From Caenispirillum salinarum_A (GTDB taxonomy: Bacteria > Pseudomonadota > Alphaproteobacteria > Rhodospirillales > Rhodospirillaceae), in contig NZ_CP085224.1 of assembly GCF_044803115.1 (NCBI RefSeq), positions 1,550,001 to 1,614,000 on the forward strand: a stretch of 64,000 nt of DNA, in the 5' to 3' direction. The stretch's first letter is position 1; every line of letters starts with the position of its first letter. A program made the translations under genes and the position numbers. Shown one piece after another: positions 41,643 to 50,603 of this stretch. The notes below the pieces were generated by a model. That model did no database searches. It had not been told where the DNA came from and worked only from the letters and a program-made list of their open reading frames with translations.

Positions 41643-42680
41643 ATGCAGTTCGCGCACAGCATGGAGCGCGCGGTGACCTGTGCGGTCACGGCGTTCGAGC
41701 GCATGAAGGCGCTGAAGGTCGCGCCGACGCCGAACAACTACGAGATGTGGTACGCCTATGTGGCCGACAGCCTGCCCGAGCTGCGGCAGGAGATCGACCA
41801 CATGCTGGCGCGCGGCACGGCCTTCACGCCCGAGGTCTGTGAAAGCCTCTACCAGCGCCACATCGGCAGCCGCGACACCCGCGACGGCATCGACGACGCC
41901 TCGCGCCGCCTGCATGACACCATGACCTCGGTTGCGACGGCCGTGGGCACGGCCCAGGCCGGAGCGCAGGCCTACGGCCAGACGCTGGAGAGTTTTTCGG
42001 GCGCCATGCAGCACGGTGGCGACGGCGATCGGCTGGCGGCCATGCTGGCCGAGACCCGCCGCATGACCCAGCTGAACCGCAAGCTGGAGCAGAAGCTGAG
42101 CGCCAGCCGCAAGGAGGTGGAGGACCTGCGCCGGAACCTGGACACGCTGGAGGAAGAGGCCTCCACCGACGCGCTGACGGGCATCAGCAACCGCAAGATT
42201 TTCGACCGGGTGCTGACCGAGGAAAGCGCCAAGGCCCAGGCCAACGGCACGTTTCTCAGCCTGCTCATGGTCGACATCGACCACTTCAAGGCCTTCAACG
42301 ACACCCACGGCCATCCGCTGGGCGATCAGGTGTTGAAGCTGGTGGCGCGCTCCATGGTCCAGTGCGTGCGCGAGAACGACACGACCGCGCGCTATGGCGG
42401 CGAGGAGTTCTCGGTCATCCTGCCCAACTGCACCATCACCGAGGCGTCGACCATCGCCGAGAAGATCCGCCGCACCGTGGCCGGCCGGCGTGTCATCAAC
42501 CGCCGCACCAATCAGGACCTGGGCCGCGTGACGCTATCCGTGGGCGTGGCGGAAATGGCCCTGGGGGAGCCGCTGACCGGCTTCGTTCAGCGCGCTGACG
42601 AGGCCCTGTACGCGGCCAAGCGCACCGGCCGCAACCGCGTGGTGTCCCAGCGCGACCTGGAACGCGCGGACGCCGGCTGA
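41643..42680 (+). CDS. Diguanylate cyclase (GGDEF)
   Basis: 345 residues. The N-terminal 150 are an uncharacterised helical sensor (NNYEMWYAYVADSLPELRQEID), then a coiled coil (RRMTQLNRKLEQKLSASRKEVEDLRRNL) and a GGDEF domain from STDALTGISNRKIFD. The active site is GGEEF at 252-256. An intact inhibitory I-site RxxD (Arg243-Asp246) lies five residues before it, so product feedback by c-di-GMP is expected. Cytoplasmic, no membrane helix. Makes c-di-GMP; the signal for the N-terminal part is unknown. GAGGG precedes the ATG. Confidence 0.93.
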   Translation: MQFAHSMERAVTCAVTAFERMKALKVAPTPNNYEMWYAYVADSLPELRQEIDHMLARGTAFTPEVCESLYQRHIGSRDTRDGIDDASRRLHDTMTSVATAVGTAQAGAQAYGQTLESFSGAMQHGGDGDRLAAMLAETRRMTQLNRKLEQKLSASRKEVEDLRRNLDTLEEEASTDALTGISNRKIFDRVLTEESAKAQANGTFLSLLMVDIDHFKAFNDTHGHPLGDQVLKLVARSMVQCVRENDTTARYGGEEFSVILPNCTITEASTIAEKIRRTVAGRRVINRRTNQDLGRVTLSVGVAEMALGEPLTGFVQRADEALYAAKRTGRNRVVSQRDLERADAG

Positions 42681-42747
42681 CGTCGCGCTCCGGTCGGCGT
42701 GCCGCGCGTTAGTCCGGGGATGCATCCGAAAGGCGAAACCGGTAAGG

Positions 42748-44574
42748 TTGGCGCGACCCTCAGGTTCGCCGGTGCCGTCGTTGAAGCTCAAGCCTAGCCA
42801 GATTCTGCTCCGCCTCCGCCGTCTCGTGCGCAACGACCAGTTGATCCTGGGCGGCCTGGCGCTGGTGGTGGGGCTGACGGTGGGCTTCGGCGTGGTGCTG
42901 TTCCGCGAGGCCATCGACCACATCCAGGCCCTTTATTACGGATCGCCCGACGAACACCTTGCATCGGTGGCTCGCGCCCTGCCGTGGTACTGGGTGATGC
43001 TGGCACCGGTGGTCGGTGGACTTGTCGTGGGCATTTTCTACAAGCTGCTCATGCCTGGGCGCCGGCCGCTGGGCATCCCGGAAGTGATCGAGGCAGCCGC
43101 CTTCAAGGGCGGGCGGATGCCCGTGCGGCCCGGCCTGATGGCGGTCGTGGGCGCGGCCCTGTCCCTGGGCGCCGGCGCCTCGGTGGGGCGCGAGGGGCCG
43201 GCGGTGACGCTGGGGGCCGCGGTCTCGGCCTGGCTGGCGGAGCGCCTGCACTTCGGCCGGTCGCTGTCGCGGGTGCTGCTGGGCTGCGGGGCGGCGGCGG
43301 CGGTGGCGGCCAGCTTCAATGCCCCCATCGCCGGCGTGCTGTTCGCCCACGAAGTGATCGTCGGCCACTACGCCATGCGGGCCCTGGCGCCGGTGGTGAT
43401 TGCGTCCGTCACCGGCACGATGATGAGCCGCGGCTGGTTCGGCGACTTCCCGGCCTTCATGATCCCGACCATACACCAGGTGAACGTGTGGGAGTTCCCG
43501 GCCTTCGCGGGGCTGGGCATCCTGTGCGGCCTGGTGGCGCTGGTGTTCATGCACGGCATCGTCTGGGGCGAGAAGGCGGCCGAGCGCTCGCGCCTGCCGC
43601 GCTGGGCCCGTCCCGCCGCGGCCGGCCTGGTGCTGGGCGTGCTCGCCATCTGGTATCCCGAGGTTCTGGGGGTGGGCTACGAGGTCACCGACAACGCCTT
43701 GTCGGGCACGCTGCCGCTGTTGTTCCTGACCGCCTGCGCGGTGGCGAAGATCGTCGCAACGTCGGTGTCGCTGGGCTTCGGCTTCGGCGGCGGCGTCTTT
43801 TCGCCCAGCCTGGCGGTGGGGGCGCTGGTGGGCGGCGCCTTCGGGATCGTGGCGACCAGCGCCTTCCCGGAGTTGTCGTCGGGCAGCGGCGCCTATGCCG
43901 TGGTCGGCATGGGGGCGGTGTCCTCGGCGGTGCTGGGGGCGCCCATCTCGACGGTGCTGATCATCTTCGAGCTGACCAGCGACTACGGCCTGACCATCGC
44001 CGTGATGGTGGCCGTGGTGATCTCCAACGTGGTCACCGCGCAACTTGGCGGCATCACCAGCTGGTTCCACTGGTGCCTGGAGCGCCGGGGTCTGCGCATC
44101 GGCGGGCACGAGGTGCGGCTTCTGAAGACCCTGCGGGTGCGCGACGTGGTCAACCCGGACTGCCTGACGGTCCATCCCGGTACGCGGCTGAAGACCGTGC
44201 GCGAGTACCTCCAGCGCACGCCCTATGCGGAATTGTTCGTGGTGGAGCAGAAGGACGGCCGCTTCGTCGGCACCATCACGCTGGCCGACCTGTCGGAAGC
44301 GGCCTTCGACCCGGCGCTGGACGATCTGGTGAATGCGTCGGACGTCTGCCGTCGCGACGCCCCCTTGCTGGAAGCCGACGACAGCCTGGAGCGGGCGCTC
44401 AACACCATGCTCGACAGCAAGAAGGAGCATGTGGCCGTGGTGGCGCACGAGGAAACCCGCAAGTTCGTCGGCTGCGTCCACGAAAGCGAGGCCCTGCTGG
44501 CCTTCAACCGTGCGCTGATGGAGGCGCGGGCGGAGGAGCGCGGCGACCACAAGGGGCCGGCGACGCCGTTCTAG
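42748..44574 (+). CDS. CLC chloride channel/transporter with C-terminal CBS pair
   Basis: 608 residues: a CLC membrane domain (about 20-430) and two CBS domains (about 460-590, DVVNPDCLTVHPGTRLKTVREYLQ and DVCRRDAPLLEADDSLERALNTMLDSKKEHVAVV). Selectivity-filter motifs: LGIPEVIEA, GREGPAVTLG with the gating Glu149, and GGGVFSPSL. The inner proton-transfer position is Val203 after Glu202 (VLFAHEVIVGHY), where the E. coli exchanger has Glu203. That is the channel-type residue, so passive chloride movement is expected. TTG start at 42748 is uncertain; a GTG at 42772 is equally possible. No operon partner. Confidence 0.9.
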   Translation: MARPSGSPVPSLKLKPSQILLRLRRLVRNDQLILGGLALVVGLTVGFGVVLFREAIDHIQALYYGSPDEHLASVARALPWYWVMLAPVVGGLVVGIFYKLLMPGRRPLGIPEVIEAAAFKGGRMPVRPGLMAVVGAALSLGAGASVGREGPAVTLGAAVSAWLAERLHFGRSLSRVLLGCGAAAAVAASFNAPIAGVLFAHEVIVGHYAMRALAPVVIASVTGTMMSRGWFGDFPAFMIPTIHQVNVWEFPAFAGLGILCGLVALVFMHGIVWGEKAAERSRLPRWARPAAAGLVLGVLAIWYPEVLGVGYEVTDNALSGTLPLLFLTACAVAKIVATSVSLGFGFGGGVFSPSLAVGALVGGAFGIVATSAFPELSSGSGAYAVVGMGAVSSAVLGAPISTVLIIFELTSDYGLTIAVMVAVVISNVVTAQLGGITSWFHWCLERRGLRIGGHEVRLLKTLRVRDVVNPDCLTVHPGTRLKTVREYLQRTPYAELFVVEQKDGRFVGTITLADLSEAAFDPALDDLVNASDVCRRDAPLLEADDSLERALNTMLDSKKEHVAVVAHEETRKFVGCVHESEALLAFNRALMEARAEERGDHKGPATPF

Positions 44575-44872
44575 CCTTCGTCCGGATGCATCGCCGTCAG
44601 CCAATCCTGCCGTGCATGCAGCAGGCGCACGATCAGGATGCCGTCGTCGATGACGCGATACACGATAACGTGCGAGCGGTACGGATGGAGGCGGACCGGC
44701 GGGTCCACATCCAGCCGCTCCCGGGCGATCAGCGGCGCCTGATCGAGGACGTCGAGCGTGGCATCGAAGCCTTGTTTGTAGCGCACGGCCTGTTCCTCGC
44801 CGAACGTACGCCACGTGTAAGACAGAATGTCGTCAAGATCGTTCAGACGCTCGGTGACAGCCTAACCGTCAT
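44571..44872 (-). pseudogene. parE: parE toxin gene disrupted by a frameshift
   Basis: RelE/ParE superfamily toxin. The ATG at 44872 overlaps the parD stop, as in intact parDE, and encodes MTVRLSPS followed after one codon by a stop. The rest of a normal ParE continues in another frame: DLDDILSYTWRTFGEEQAVRYKQGF and then PPVRLHPYRSHVIVYRVIDDGILIVRLLHARQDW. Exactly 11 nt separate CCG (44851) and GAT of the second part, where 9 or 12 are needed, so one base is lost or two gained near 44843-44850. In the second frame the only standard start before the core is a GTG at 44786, which would drop 30 residues. Either a real inactivation or a sequencing error. Confidence 0.75.
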
Positions 44873-45122
44873 GTCTCGGCCTCTCCGCGCCCGCGCGCCG
44901 ACGAACGTCCTCCCAGACGTCGTCGGTCGTCCGATCACTGATGCCGCTGTTGATGCCCTCCGTCACCAGGGCCTGAAGCTCGGCCAGTGCCGCCGCCCGC
45001 TCCTGGTCGCGGCGGATCAGGTCGCGGACGTAGTCGCTGGCATTGCTGTAGCGGCCGGTGCGGGCCTGGGCCTCGACCCAGTCCTTCATGGGATCGGGCA
45101 GGGAAACGTTCATGGTCGCCAT
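44862..45122 (-). CDS. parD: ParD-like antitoxin
   Basis: 86 residues. The ribbon-helix-helix N-terminus (MNVSLPDPMKDWVEAQARTGRYSNASDYVRDLIRRDQER) and the tail (VTEGINSGISDRTTDDVWEDVRRRA) are the ParD/CopG pattern. AAGGAGG is 7 nt before the ATG at 45122. It is intact while its toxin is frameshifted. It should bind its own promoter as a dimer of dimers and repress. Confidence 0.9.
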   Translation of the reverse strand: MATMNVSLPDPMKDWVEAQARTGRYSNASDYVRDLIRRDQERAAALAELQALVTEGINSGISDRTTDDVWEDVRRRAGAERPRHDG

Positions 45123-45139
45123 GGCGGAACCTCCTTGGT

Positions 45140-45180
45140 TTCCTAGGATAATGGCAAAGTTTGCCAAACCTCTCAAGAGG
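45140..45180 (-). promoter_or_regulatory. parD promoter and operator
   Basis: A perfect palindrome TGGCAAA-G-TTTGCCA lies at 45152-45166. On the minus strand it falls between a -35 TTGAGA and a -10 CATTAT spaced by 17 nt. A CCTCT-CA-AGAGG palindrome lies at 45169-45180. The layout fits ParD autorepression. Confidence 0.65.
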
Positions 45181-45201
45181 GAGGCTCCGCCGTCGCGGCG
45201 A

Positions 45202-45936
45202 TCAGCGGCCGATGGCCTGGCGCACCGCCGCCGCCACGTCGCTCGGTTCGACGCCCTTGGGCGGCACCTTGAAGCGGTAGCCGCGCTCGCCGCCGAAGCT
45301 GAACAGGCCGCCGCGGCGATCCACCGTCACCAGCACGTCCATGCCGCCGCCGGCGCCGGGACGGAAGGCGATCTCCACTTCCTCCACGCCCCAGTCACGG
45401 ACGCTGGAGGGCTTGAAGTCAAACTCCTGGGTGAACGGCGGGGCGTGGCGCGGGTTGTGCTCCACCTCTACCTCGGCAATGCGGAAGCCGGCCATTTCCA
45501 TGCCCTGGAACACCGACCGCATGGCGGCGTTGGGCAGGATGCGCACGGCGTCGCTGTCACGCGGGTCGATGGCCTGGGGCACGTCCAGGCGGGTGCGCAG
45601 CGCGGTCTTGGTGGGGCCGACGGACAGCGGCGCGAAGACCGGCACGTCCATGTCGAAGGGCAGCTCAAGCTCCTGCTTGGGCGCCACCTCGATGTCGGCG
45701 GCGGCACGGGCGGCGGCCACCTCGATTTCGGCATGGACCTTCTGGTCGTTGCGCGCCTCGACGATGCACCGGGTCATCAGTTCCAGCACGATGGCATCGA
45801 TGCGCTGGGGCACGTCGCCGCCCTTGATTGTCACCACGCCCGAAAGCCGGCCGCCGGCCTCGATCTCCGGCTGGTCGACCAGCGTGTCGACCTTCATGCC
45901 GCCAATGCCGATGCTGGCGAGAACGTTCTTGAGCAT
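45202..45936 (-). CDS. Spo0M-like arrestin-fold protein
   Basis: 244 residues with the SpoOM pattern: MLKNVLASIGIGGMKVDTLVDQPEIEAGGRLSGVVTIKGGDVPQRIDAIVLELMTR, FDMDVPVFAPLSVGPTKTALRTRLDVPQAIDPRDSDAVRILPN, and C-terminal HAPPFTQEFDFKP. Two beta-sandwich (arrestin-like) domains are expected. In Bacillus Spo0M affects sporulation; here, in a probable non-sporulating proteobacterium, the role is unknown and likely general. Stands alone between parD and metH. Confidence 0.85.
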   Translation of the reverse strand: MLKNVLASIGIGGMKVDTLVDQPEIEAGGRLSGVVTIKGGDVPQRIDAIVLELMTRCIVEARNDQKVHAEIEVAAARAAADIEVAPKQELELPFDMDVPVFAPLSVGPTKTALRTRLDVPQAIDPRDSDAVRILPNAAMRSVFQGMEMAGFRIAEVEVEHNPRHAPPFTQEFDFKPSSVRDWGVEEVEIAFRPGAGGGMDVLVTVDRRGGLFSFGGERGYRFKVPPKGVEPSDVAAAVRQAIGR

Positions 45937-45973
45937 GGTGATGTGCCTCCGCGTTGATAGCTGCGCTTCGCGC

Positions 45974-46086
45974 GCGGGCTGCCGCCCGCACCGGCTTGGG
46001 AAGCACAGCCTCCCAAACCCTCCGGCCTTTTGTCCATTGGAATTAGGGCAAACGGATGGCGGAGGATCGGGGGACCGGGGTCCCCC
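45974..46086. repeat. Cluster of three palindromes downstream of metH
   Basis: GCGGGC-N4-GCCCGC (45974-45989), TTGGGA-N9-TCCCAA (45996-46016) and a GGGGGACC/GGTCCCCC pair (46069-46086), all within 113 nt. The last could terminate metH on the minus strand but has no T-run. The arrangement looks like a dispersed extragenic palindromic element; only one copy is in the window. Confidence 0.45.
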
Positions 46087-46101
46087 GAAGCCGTCGCGGT
46101 G

Positions 46102-49100
46102 CTAGACGTTGAAGTACTTCGCCTGCGGATGATGGCAGACCAGCGCGGACGTCGACTGCTCGGGGTGCATCTGGCCTTCCTCGGCCATCTGGATGCCGAT
46201 GCGCTCCGCCCCCAGCAGGGCCAGCAGCTTTTCCTGGTCATACAGGTTGGGGCAGGCGGGATAGCCGAAGCTGAAGCGGCTGCCGCGGTATTCCTGCTTG
46301 AGCAGCTTCTCGATGTCGCGGCCTTCCTCGGACGCGAAGCCCAGTTCGGCGCGGATGCGCTTGTGGATGTATTCCGCCAGCGCCTCGGCCATCTCCACCG
46401 ACAGGCCGTGCAGGTACAGGTAGTCCTGATAGCGGTTGTCGGCGAACCACTCGCGCGCCACGTCGGAGGCCTTCTGCCCCATGGTCACCACCTGGAAGCC
46501 GACCACGTCCCGCTCGCCCGAGTCGACGTCGCGGAAGAAGTCGGAGATGCAGATGCCGTCCTCGACGTTCTGGCGCGGGAAGTCGAAGCGGGTCAGCTCC
46601 GTCTCGCCGTCCTGGTCGAAGACGATCAGGCTGTTCTCGTGCGCGGCGGCCTTCCAGTAGCCGTAGATGGCCTGCGGCTGGAGGATCTGCTCCTTCTCGC
46701 ACAGGTCGATCATGCGCGCGAGAATGGGGCGCACCTCCTGGTCGGCCCACTTCTTCCAGTCCGCCAGCGACCGGCCCTGCTTCTTGAAGCCCCACTGGAA
46801 CTGATAGAGCATGGTCTCCGACAGGTACGGCACCAGCGCCTTGACGGGCACGCTCTCCACCACCTGCGGACCCCAGAACGGCGGTGTCGGCACCGGGGCC
46901 TTGGCGGCCAGCTCATGCCGGCGGGTCTTCACGGCCTCGAAGTCGACGGGGCGCTGGACCTGCTTGGCGGCCTCGGCCGCGATCTTGGCGGGGTTGCGGG
47001 TGGAGGGCTTGGACGCCCGCTTTTCCTGCGCCTTCTGCAAGTGCTCGTCGAAGCTCTTGTCGGCGATGCGCGCCATCAGGTTCAGGCCGTCGAAGGCGTC
47101 GCGGGCATAGGCCACGCGCTTGGCACCGTAGGCCTCCACGCAGTCGGTTTCCACGTAGTTCCGCGTCAGGGCGGCACCGCCCAGGATCACCGGGATGTCG
47201 AGGCCCTCGCGGGTCATCTCCTCCAGGTTCTCGCGCATGATGACGGTGGACTTCACCAGCAGGCCCGACATGCCCACCGCGTCGGCCTTGTGCTCCTTGG
47301 CCGCGGCGATGATGGAGGCGACGGGCTGCTTGATGCCCAGATTGATGACCTTGTAGCCGTTATTGGTCAGGATGATGTCCACCAGGTTCTTGCCGATGTC
47401 GTGGACGTCGCCCTTCACGGTGGCGAGCACCAGCGTGCCTTTCTCCTGGCCCTCGATCTTCTCCATGTGCGGCTCGAGCCACGCGACGGCGGCCTTCATG
47501 GTCTCGGCGGATTGCAGCACGAAGGGAAGCTGCATCTTGCCGGCGCCGAACAGCTCGCCGACCACCTTCATGCCGTCGAGCAGCAGGGTGTTGATGATCT
47601 CCAGCGGCGGGTACTTCTCCATCGCCTCGGCCAGATCCTCGTCGATACCCTTGCGGTCGCCGTCGATGATGCGCTCCTTCAGGCGCTCCTCGACCGTTTC
47701 CGGGCGGGTCTTCTCGACGGCCGCGACGGTGCGGTCCTTGAACTTGTCGATGAAGGCGTGCAGCGGGTCGTAGCCCTCGGCCCGGCGGTCGAAGATCAGG
47801 TCCTCGGCGGCCTTGACCTCCTCCTCGGGGATCTTGTGCAGCGGCATGATCTTGGAGACGTGCACGATGGCGCCCGTCATGCCGCGCTTGACCGCGTGGT
47901 CCAGGAACACGGAGTTGAGAACGTGTCGGCCGGCGGGCTTGAGGCCGAACGAGATGTTGGACAGCCCCAGGATGATCTGCGCGTCGGGGAGTTCCTTGGC
48001 GATCATCTCGATGGCGTCGAGTGTCTCCAGCCCCAGCTTGCGGTCGTCCTCGTTGCCGGTGCAGATGGTGAAGGTCAGCGGGTCGAACATCAGGTCCGAC
48101 GCCGGCAGGCCGTGCTTGTTGACCGCGAAGTCGTACAGGCGCTTGGCGATCGCCAGCTTGGCCTCGGCCGTCTTCGCCATACCCTCTTCGTCGATGGTGA
48201 GCGCCACCACGGCGGCACCGAACTTCTTGGCCAGGCGAAGGCGGTCTGCGGCGTGCTCCTCGCCGTCCTCGAAGTTGATGGAGTTGATGATCGCCTTGCC
48301 GCCGTACAGCTTCAGCGCCGCTTCCAGCACCGGCGTTTCCGTGGAGTCGAACACCAGCGGCGCGTTGATGCCACCACGCATGCGCGTGACCACGTTGGTC
48401 ATGTCGCGCACCTCGTCGCGGCCGACGAAGGCGGTGCAGACGTCCAGCGTGTGGCTGCCTTCCTTCACCTGGTCGCGGCCGACGCCGACGATGGCGTCCC
48501 AGTCCTCGGCCTCCTGAAGCTCGCGGAACTTCTTGGAGCCGTTGGCGTTGCAGCGTTCGCCGATGGACAGGAAAGCGTTTTCCTGGCGCATGTCGACGCG
48601 GCCGTACAGCGAGGCGACGCCCGGCGTCCAGTGCACCGTGCGCTTGACCACGTTGGGGCGCGCGTGGCTGCCGCCCAGGTCCTTCAGCATGGCGTCGACG
48701 GCGGCGGTGTGATCGGGATTGGAGCCGCAGCACGACCCGATCATGTTCACGCCGTCTTCCAGCACGAAACGCTTGTGCCAGTCTGCCAGCTCGCGCGGGG
48801 TCAGCGGATAGAAGGTGGCGCCGTCGCGCAGCTCCGGCAGGCCCGCGTTGGGCTGGAGGGTGATGGCGCGCGGCCAGTTCTCCTTCAGCCAGTTGACGTG
48901 CTCGGCCATTTCCTGCGGCCCGGTGGCGCAGTTCAACCCCAGGCTGTCGACGCCCATGGCCTCCATGATGGTGGCCGCGCCGGCGATGTCGGTGCCCACC
49001 AGCATGGTGCCTGTGGTCTCGACGGTGACCTGCACCAGGATGGGCATGGAGACGCCGGCCGCCTCGCGCGCGATCTTGGCGCCGTTGATGGCGGCCTTGA

Positions 49101-49593
49101 CCTGCAGCGGGTCCTGCGCGGTCTCGATCAGGATGGCGTCGCAGCCGCCGGCGATCAGGCCCTTGGACTGGACGGCGAAGCCCGCCTCAAGGCTGTCGTA
49201 GTCGATGTGGCCCAGGCTGGGCAGCTTGGTCCCCGGCCCGATGCCGCCCAGCACGAAGCGCCGGCGCGTGTCGGAGAACTGCTCACAGGCCTCGCGGGCG
49301 ATCTCCACCGAGCGCTTGTTCAACTCGAAGCACTGGTCCTGCAGCCCGAACTCGGCCAGCGTGATGGTGCTGCCGCCGAACGTGTTCGACTGCACCACGT
49401 CGGCGCCGGCTTCCAGGTACTTCGTGTGGATTTCGCGCACCACGTCGGGGCGGGAGCGGGTGAGGATTTCCGTGCAGTTCTCCTGCCCCTGGAAATCCTC
49501 CTCCACCGACAGGGACATGGCCTGGACAAGCGAGCCCATGCCGCCGTCGCACAGGAGAACGCGGTCGTGCAGGTGGTCGAGAAAGTCGGTCAT
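46102..49593 (-). CDS. metH: Cobalamin-dependent methionine synthase MetH
   Basis: 1163 residues, all four modules. Homocysteine domain: LLCDGGMGSLVQ and zinc cysteines at about 222 (LNCATGP) and 288-289 (GSCCGS). Folate domain: FLSIGERCNANGSKKFRELQEAEDWD. Cobalamin domain: GDVHDIGKNLVDIILTNNGY (DxHxxG near 727) and MSGLLVKSTVIM. Activation domain: FSFGYPACPNLYDQEKLLALLGAERIGIQMAEEGQMHPEQST at the C-terminus. Transfers methyl from methyltetrahydrofolate to homocysteine. The start MTDFLDHLHDRV is chosen by homology; an upstream frame is longer but unlike relatives. It is the last gene of sahR-metF-metH; 53 nt separate it from metF. No cobalamin riboswitch is visible. Confidence 0.96.
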   Translation of the reverse strand: MTDFLDHLHDRVLLCDGGMGSLVQAMSLSVEEDFQGQENCTEILTRSRPDVVREIHTKYLEAGADVVQSNTFGGSTITLAEFGLQDQCFELNKRSVEIAREACEQFSDTRRRFVLGGIGPGTKLPSLGHIDYDSLEAGFAVQSKGLIAGGCDAILIETAQDPLQVKAAINGAKIAREAAGVSMPILVQVTVETTGTMLVGTDIAGAATIMEAMGVDSLGLNCATGPQEMAEHVNWLKENWPRAITLQPNAGLPELRDGATFYPLTPRELADWHKRFVLEDGVNMIGSCCGSNPDHTAAVDAMLKDLGGSHARPNVVKRTVHWTPGVASLYGRVDMRQENAFLSIGERCNANGSKKFRELQEAEDWDAIVGVGRDQVKEGSHTLDVCTAFVGRDEVRDMTNVVTRMRGGINAPLVFDSTETPVLEAALKLYGGKAIINSINFEDGEEHAADRLRLAKKFGAAVVALTIDEEGMAKTAEAKLAIAKRLYDFAVNKHGLPASDLMFDPLTFTICTGNEDDRKLGLETLDAIEMIAKELPDAQIILGLSNISFGLKPAGRHVLNSVFLDHAVKRGMTGAIVHVSKIMPLHKIPEEEVKAAEDLIFDRRAEGYDPLHAFIDKFKDRTVAAVEKTRPETVEERLKERIIDGDRKGIDEDLAEAMEKYPPLEIINTLLLDGMKVVGELFGAGKMQLPFVLQSAETMKAAVAWLEPHMEKIEGQEKGTLVLATVKGDVHDIGKNLVDIILTNNGYKVINLGIKQPVASIIAAAKEHKADAVGMSGLLVKSTVIMRENLEEMTREGLDIPVILGGAALTRNYVETDCVEAYGAKRVAYARDAFDGLNLMARIADKSFDEHLQKAQEKRASKPSTRNPAKIAAEAAKQVQRPVDFEAVKTRRHELAAKAPVPTPPFWGPQVVESVPVKALVPYLSETMLYQFQWGFKKQGRSLADWKKWADQEVRPILARMIDLCEKEQILQPQAIYGYWKAAAHENSLIVFDQDGETELTRFDFPRQNVEDGICISDFFRDVDSGERDVVGFQVVTMGQKASDVAREWFADNRYQDYLYLHGLSVEMAEALAEYIHKRIRAELGFASEEGRDIEKLLKQEYRGSRFSFGYPACPNLYDQEKLLALLGAERIGIQMAEEGQMHPEQSTSALVCHHPQAKYFNV

Positions 49594-49646
49594 GGCGCTA
49601 TCGGTCTCTTCGGGCTGAAAGCTGGGACGATGCAAGGGGCGTTCGG

Positions 49647-50603
49647 TCAGGCCGAGGCGGGCGCCGGCTCGGCCGGCTCCGCCGCCTCGGCCTGGGCGCG
49701 GACGCCGAGAACGTGGCAGATGGCATAGGTCAGGTCGGCGCGGTTCAAGGTATAGAAGTGGAATTCCCGCGCCCCCTCGCTGACCAGCTTGCGCGCCGTC
49801 TCGATGGCGACGGTGGCGGCGATCAGCTTGCGGGTGGTGGGGTCGTCGTCCAGTCCCTCGAACAGCTTGTGCATCCATCCGGGCACGGTGGCGCCGCAGG
49901 CGGCCGAGAAGCGGCAGACGGTGCCGAAATTGGTCACCGGCAGGATGCCCGGCACCAGCGGCGCGGTAATCCCGGCCGCCGCCACGCGGTCGCGGAACCG
50001 CAGGAAGTCCTCGGGATTGAAGAAATACTGCGTGATGGCACGGCTGGCGCCGGCGTCGAGCTTGCGCTTGAGGTTGTCGATGTCGGCGTCCGCGCTCTGG
50101 GCCTCCGGGTGGATTTCCGGATAGGCGGCGACGGAGATCTCGAAGTCGGCGACCTTCTTCAGCCCTTCCACCAGGTCGGCGGCGTAGGCATAGCCGCCGG
50201 GATGGGGCACGTACTTCTCGCCCATGCCCTCGGGCGAGTCGCCGCGCAGGGCGACGATGTGGCGGATGCCGGCGTCCCAGTAGCGGCGGGCGACCTCGTC
50301 CACCTCTTCCTTTGTGGCGCTGACGCAGGTCAGGTGGGCGGCCGGCTCAAGGTTGGTCTTGTTGCGGATGTCGACCAGCGTCTCGTGCGTGCGCTCGCGG
50401 GTGGAGCCGCCGGCGCCGTAGGTGCAGGAGACGAACTTGGGATTAAGCGGCTCCAGGCGCTTGATGGCCGCCCAAAGGTTCTCCTGCATCTTCTCCGTCT
50501 TGGGCGGGAAGAATTCGAAGCTCACCTCGATGGGGCCCACGGGCGCCTCGGCCACGGGAAGGCCGGCGCGCAGGGCGTCAAGCGTGGTGTCGGCGTTGGT
50601 CAC
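49647..50603 (-). CDS. metF: Methylenetetrahydrofolate reductase
   Basis: 318 residues, FAD-dependent TIM barrel. VSFEFFPPKTEKMQENLW starts the core (the Glu of EFFPP is catalytic); CTYGAGGSTRERTHETL, HLTCVSATKEEVDE, HIVALRGDSPEG, ISVAAYPEIHPEA and FFNPEDFLRFRDRV follow in order. It makes 5-methyltetrahydrofolate for MetH. GTG start at 50603 overlaps the sahR stop (GTGA) with AGAGGAGAG upstream, so the two are coupled. C-terminal tail is Ala/Glu-rich. Confidence 0.95.
   Translation of the reverse strand: MTNADTTLDALRAGLPVAEAPVGPIEVSFEFFPPKTEKMQENLWAAIKRLEPLNPKFVSCTYGAGGSTRERTHETLVDIRNKTNLEPAAHLTCVSATKEEVDEVARRYWDAGIRHIVALRGDSPEGMGEKYVPHPGGYAYAADLVEGLKKVADFEISVAAYPEIHPEAQSADADIDNLKRKLDAGASRAITQYFFNPEDFLRFRDRVAAAGITAPLVPGILPVTNFGTVCRFSAACGATVPGWMHKLFEGLDDDPTTRKLIAATVAIETARKLVSEGAREFHFYTLNRADLTYAICHVLGVRAQAEAAEPAEPAPASA

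Noticed and set aside
44571..44786. An intact 71-residue toxin starting at the GTG at 44786
   Set aside because: It would lack the first helix of ParE, which is present upstream in the same frame; a frameshifted full-length gene explains the sequence better.
49594..49878. N-terminal extension of MetH upstream of MTDFLDHLHDRV
   Set aside because: The extra 95 residues are Arg/Gly-rich, read through the end of metF in another frame and have no counterpart in MetH.
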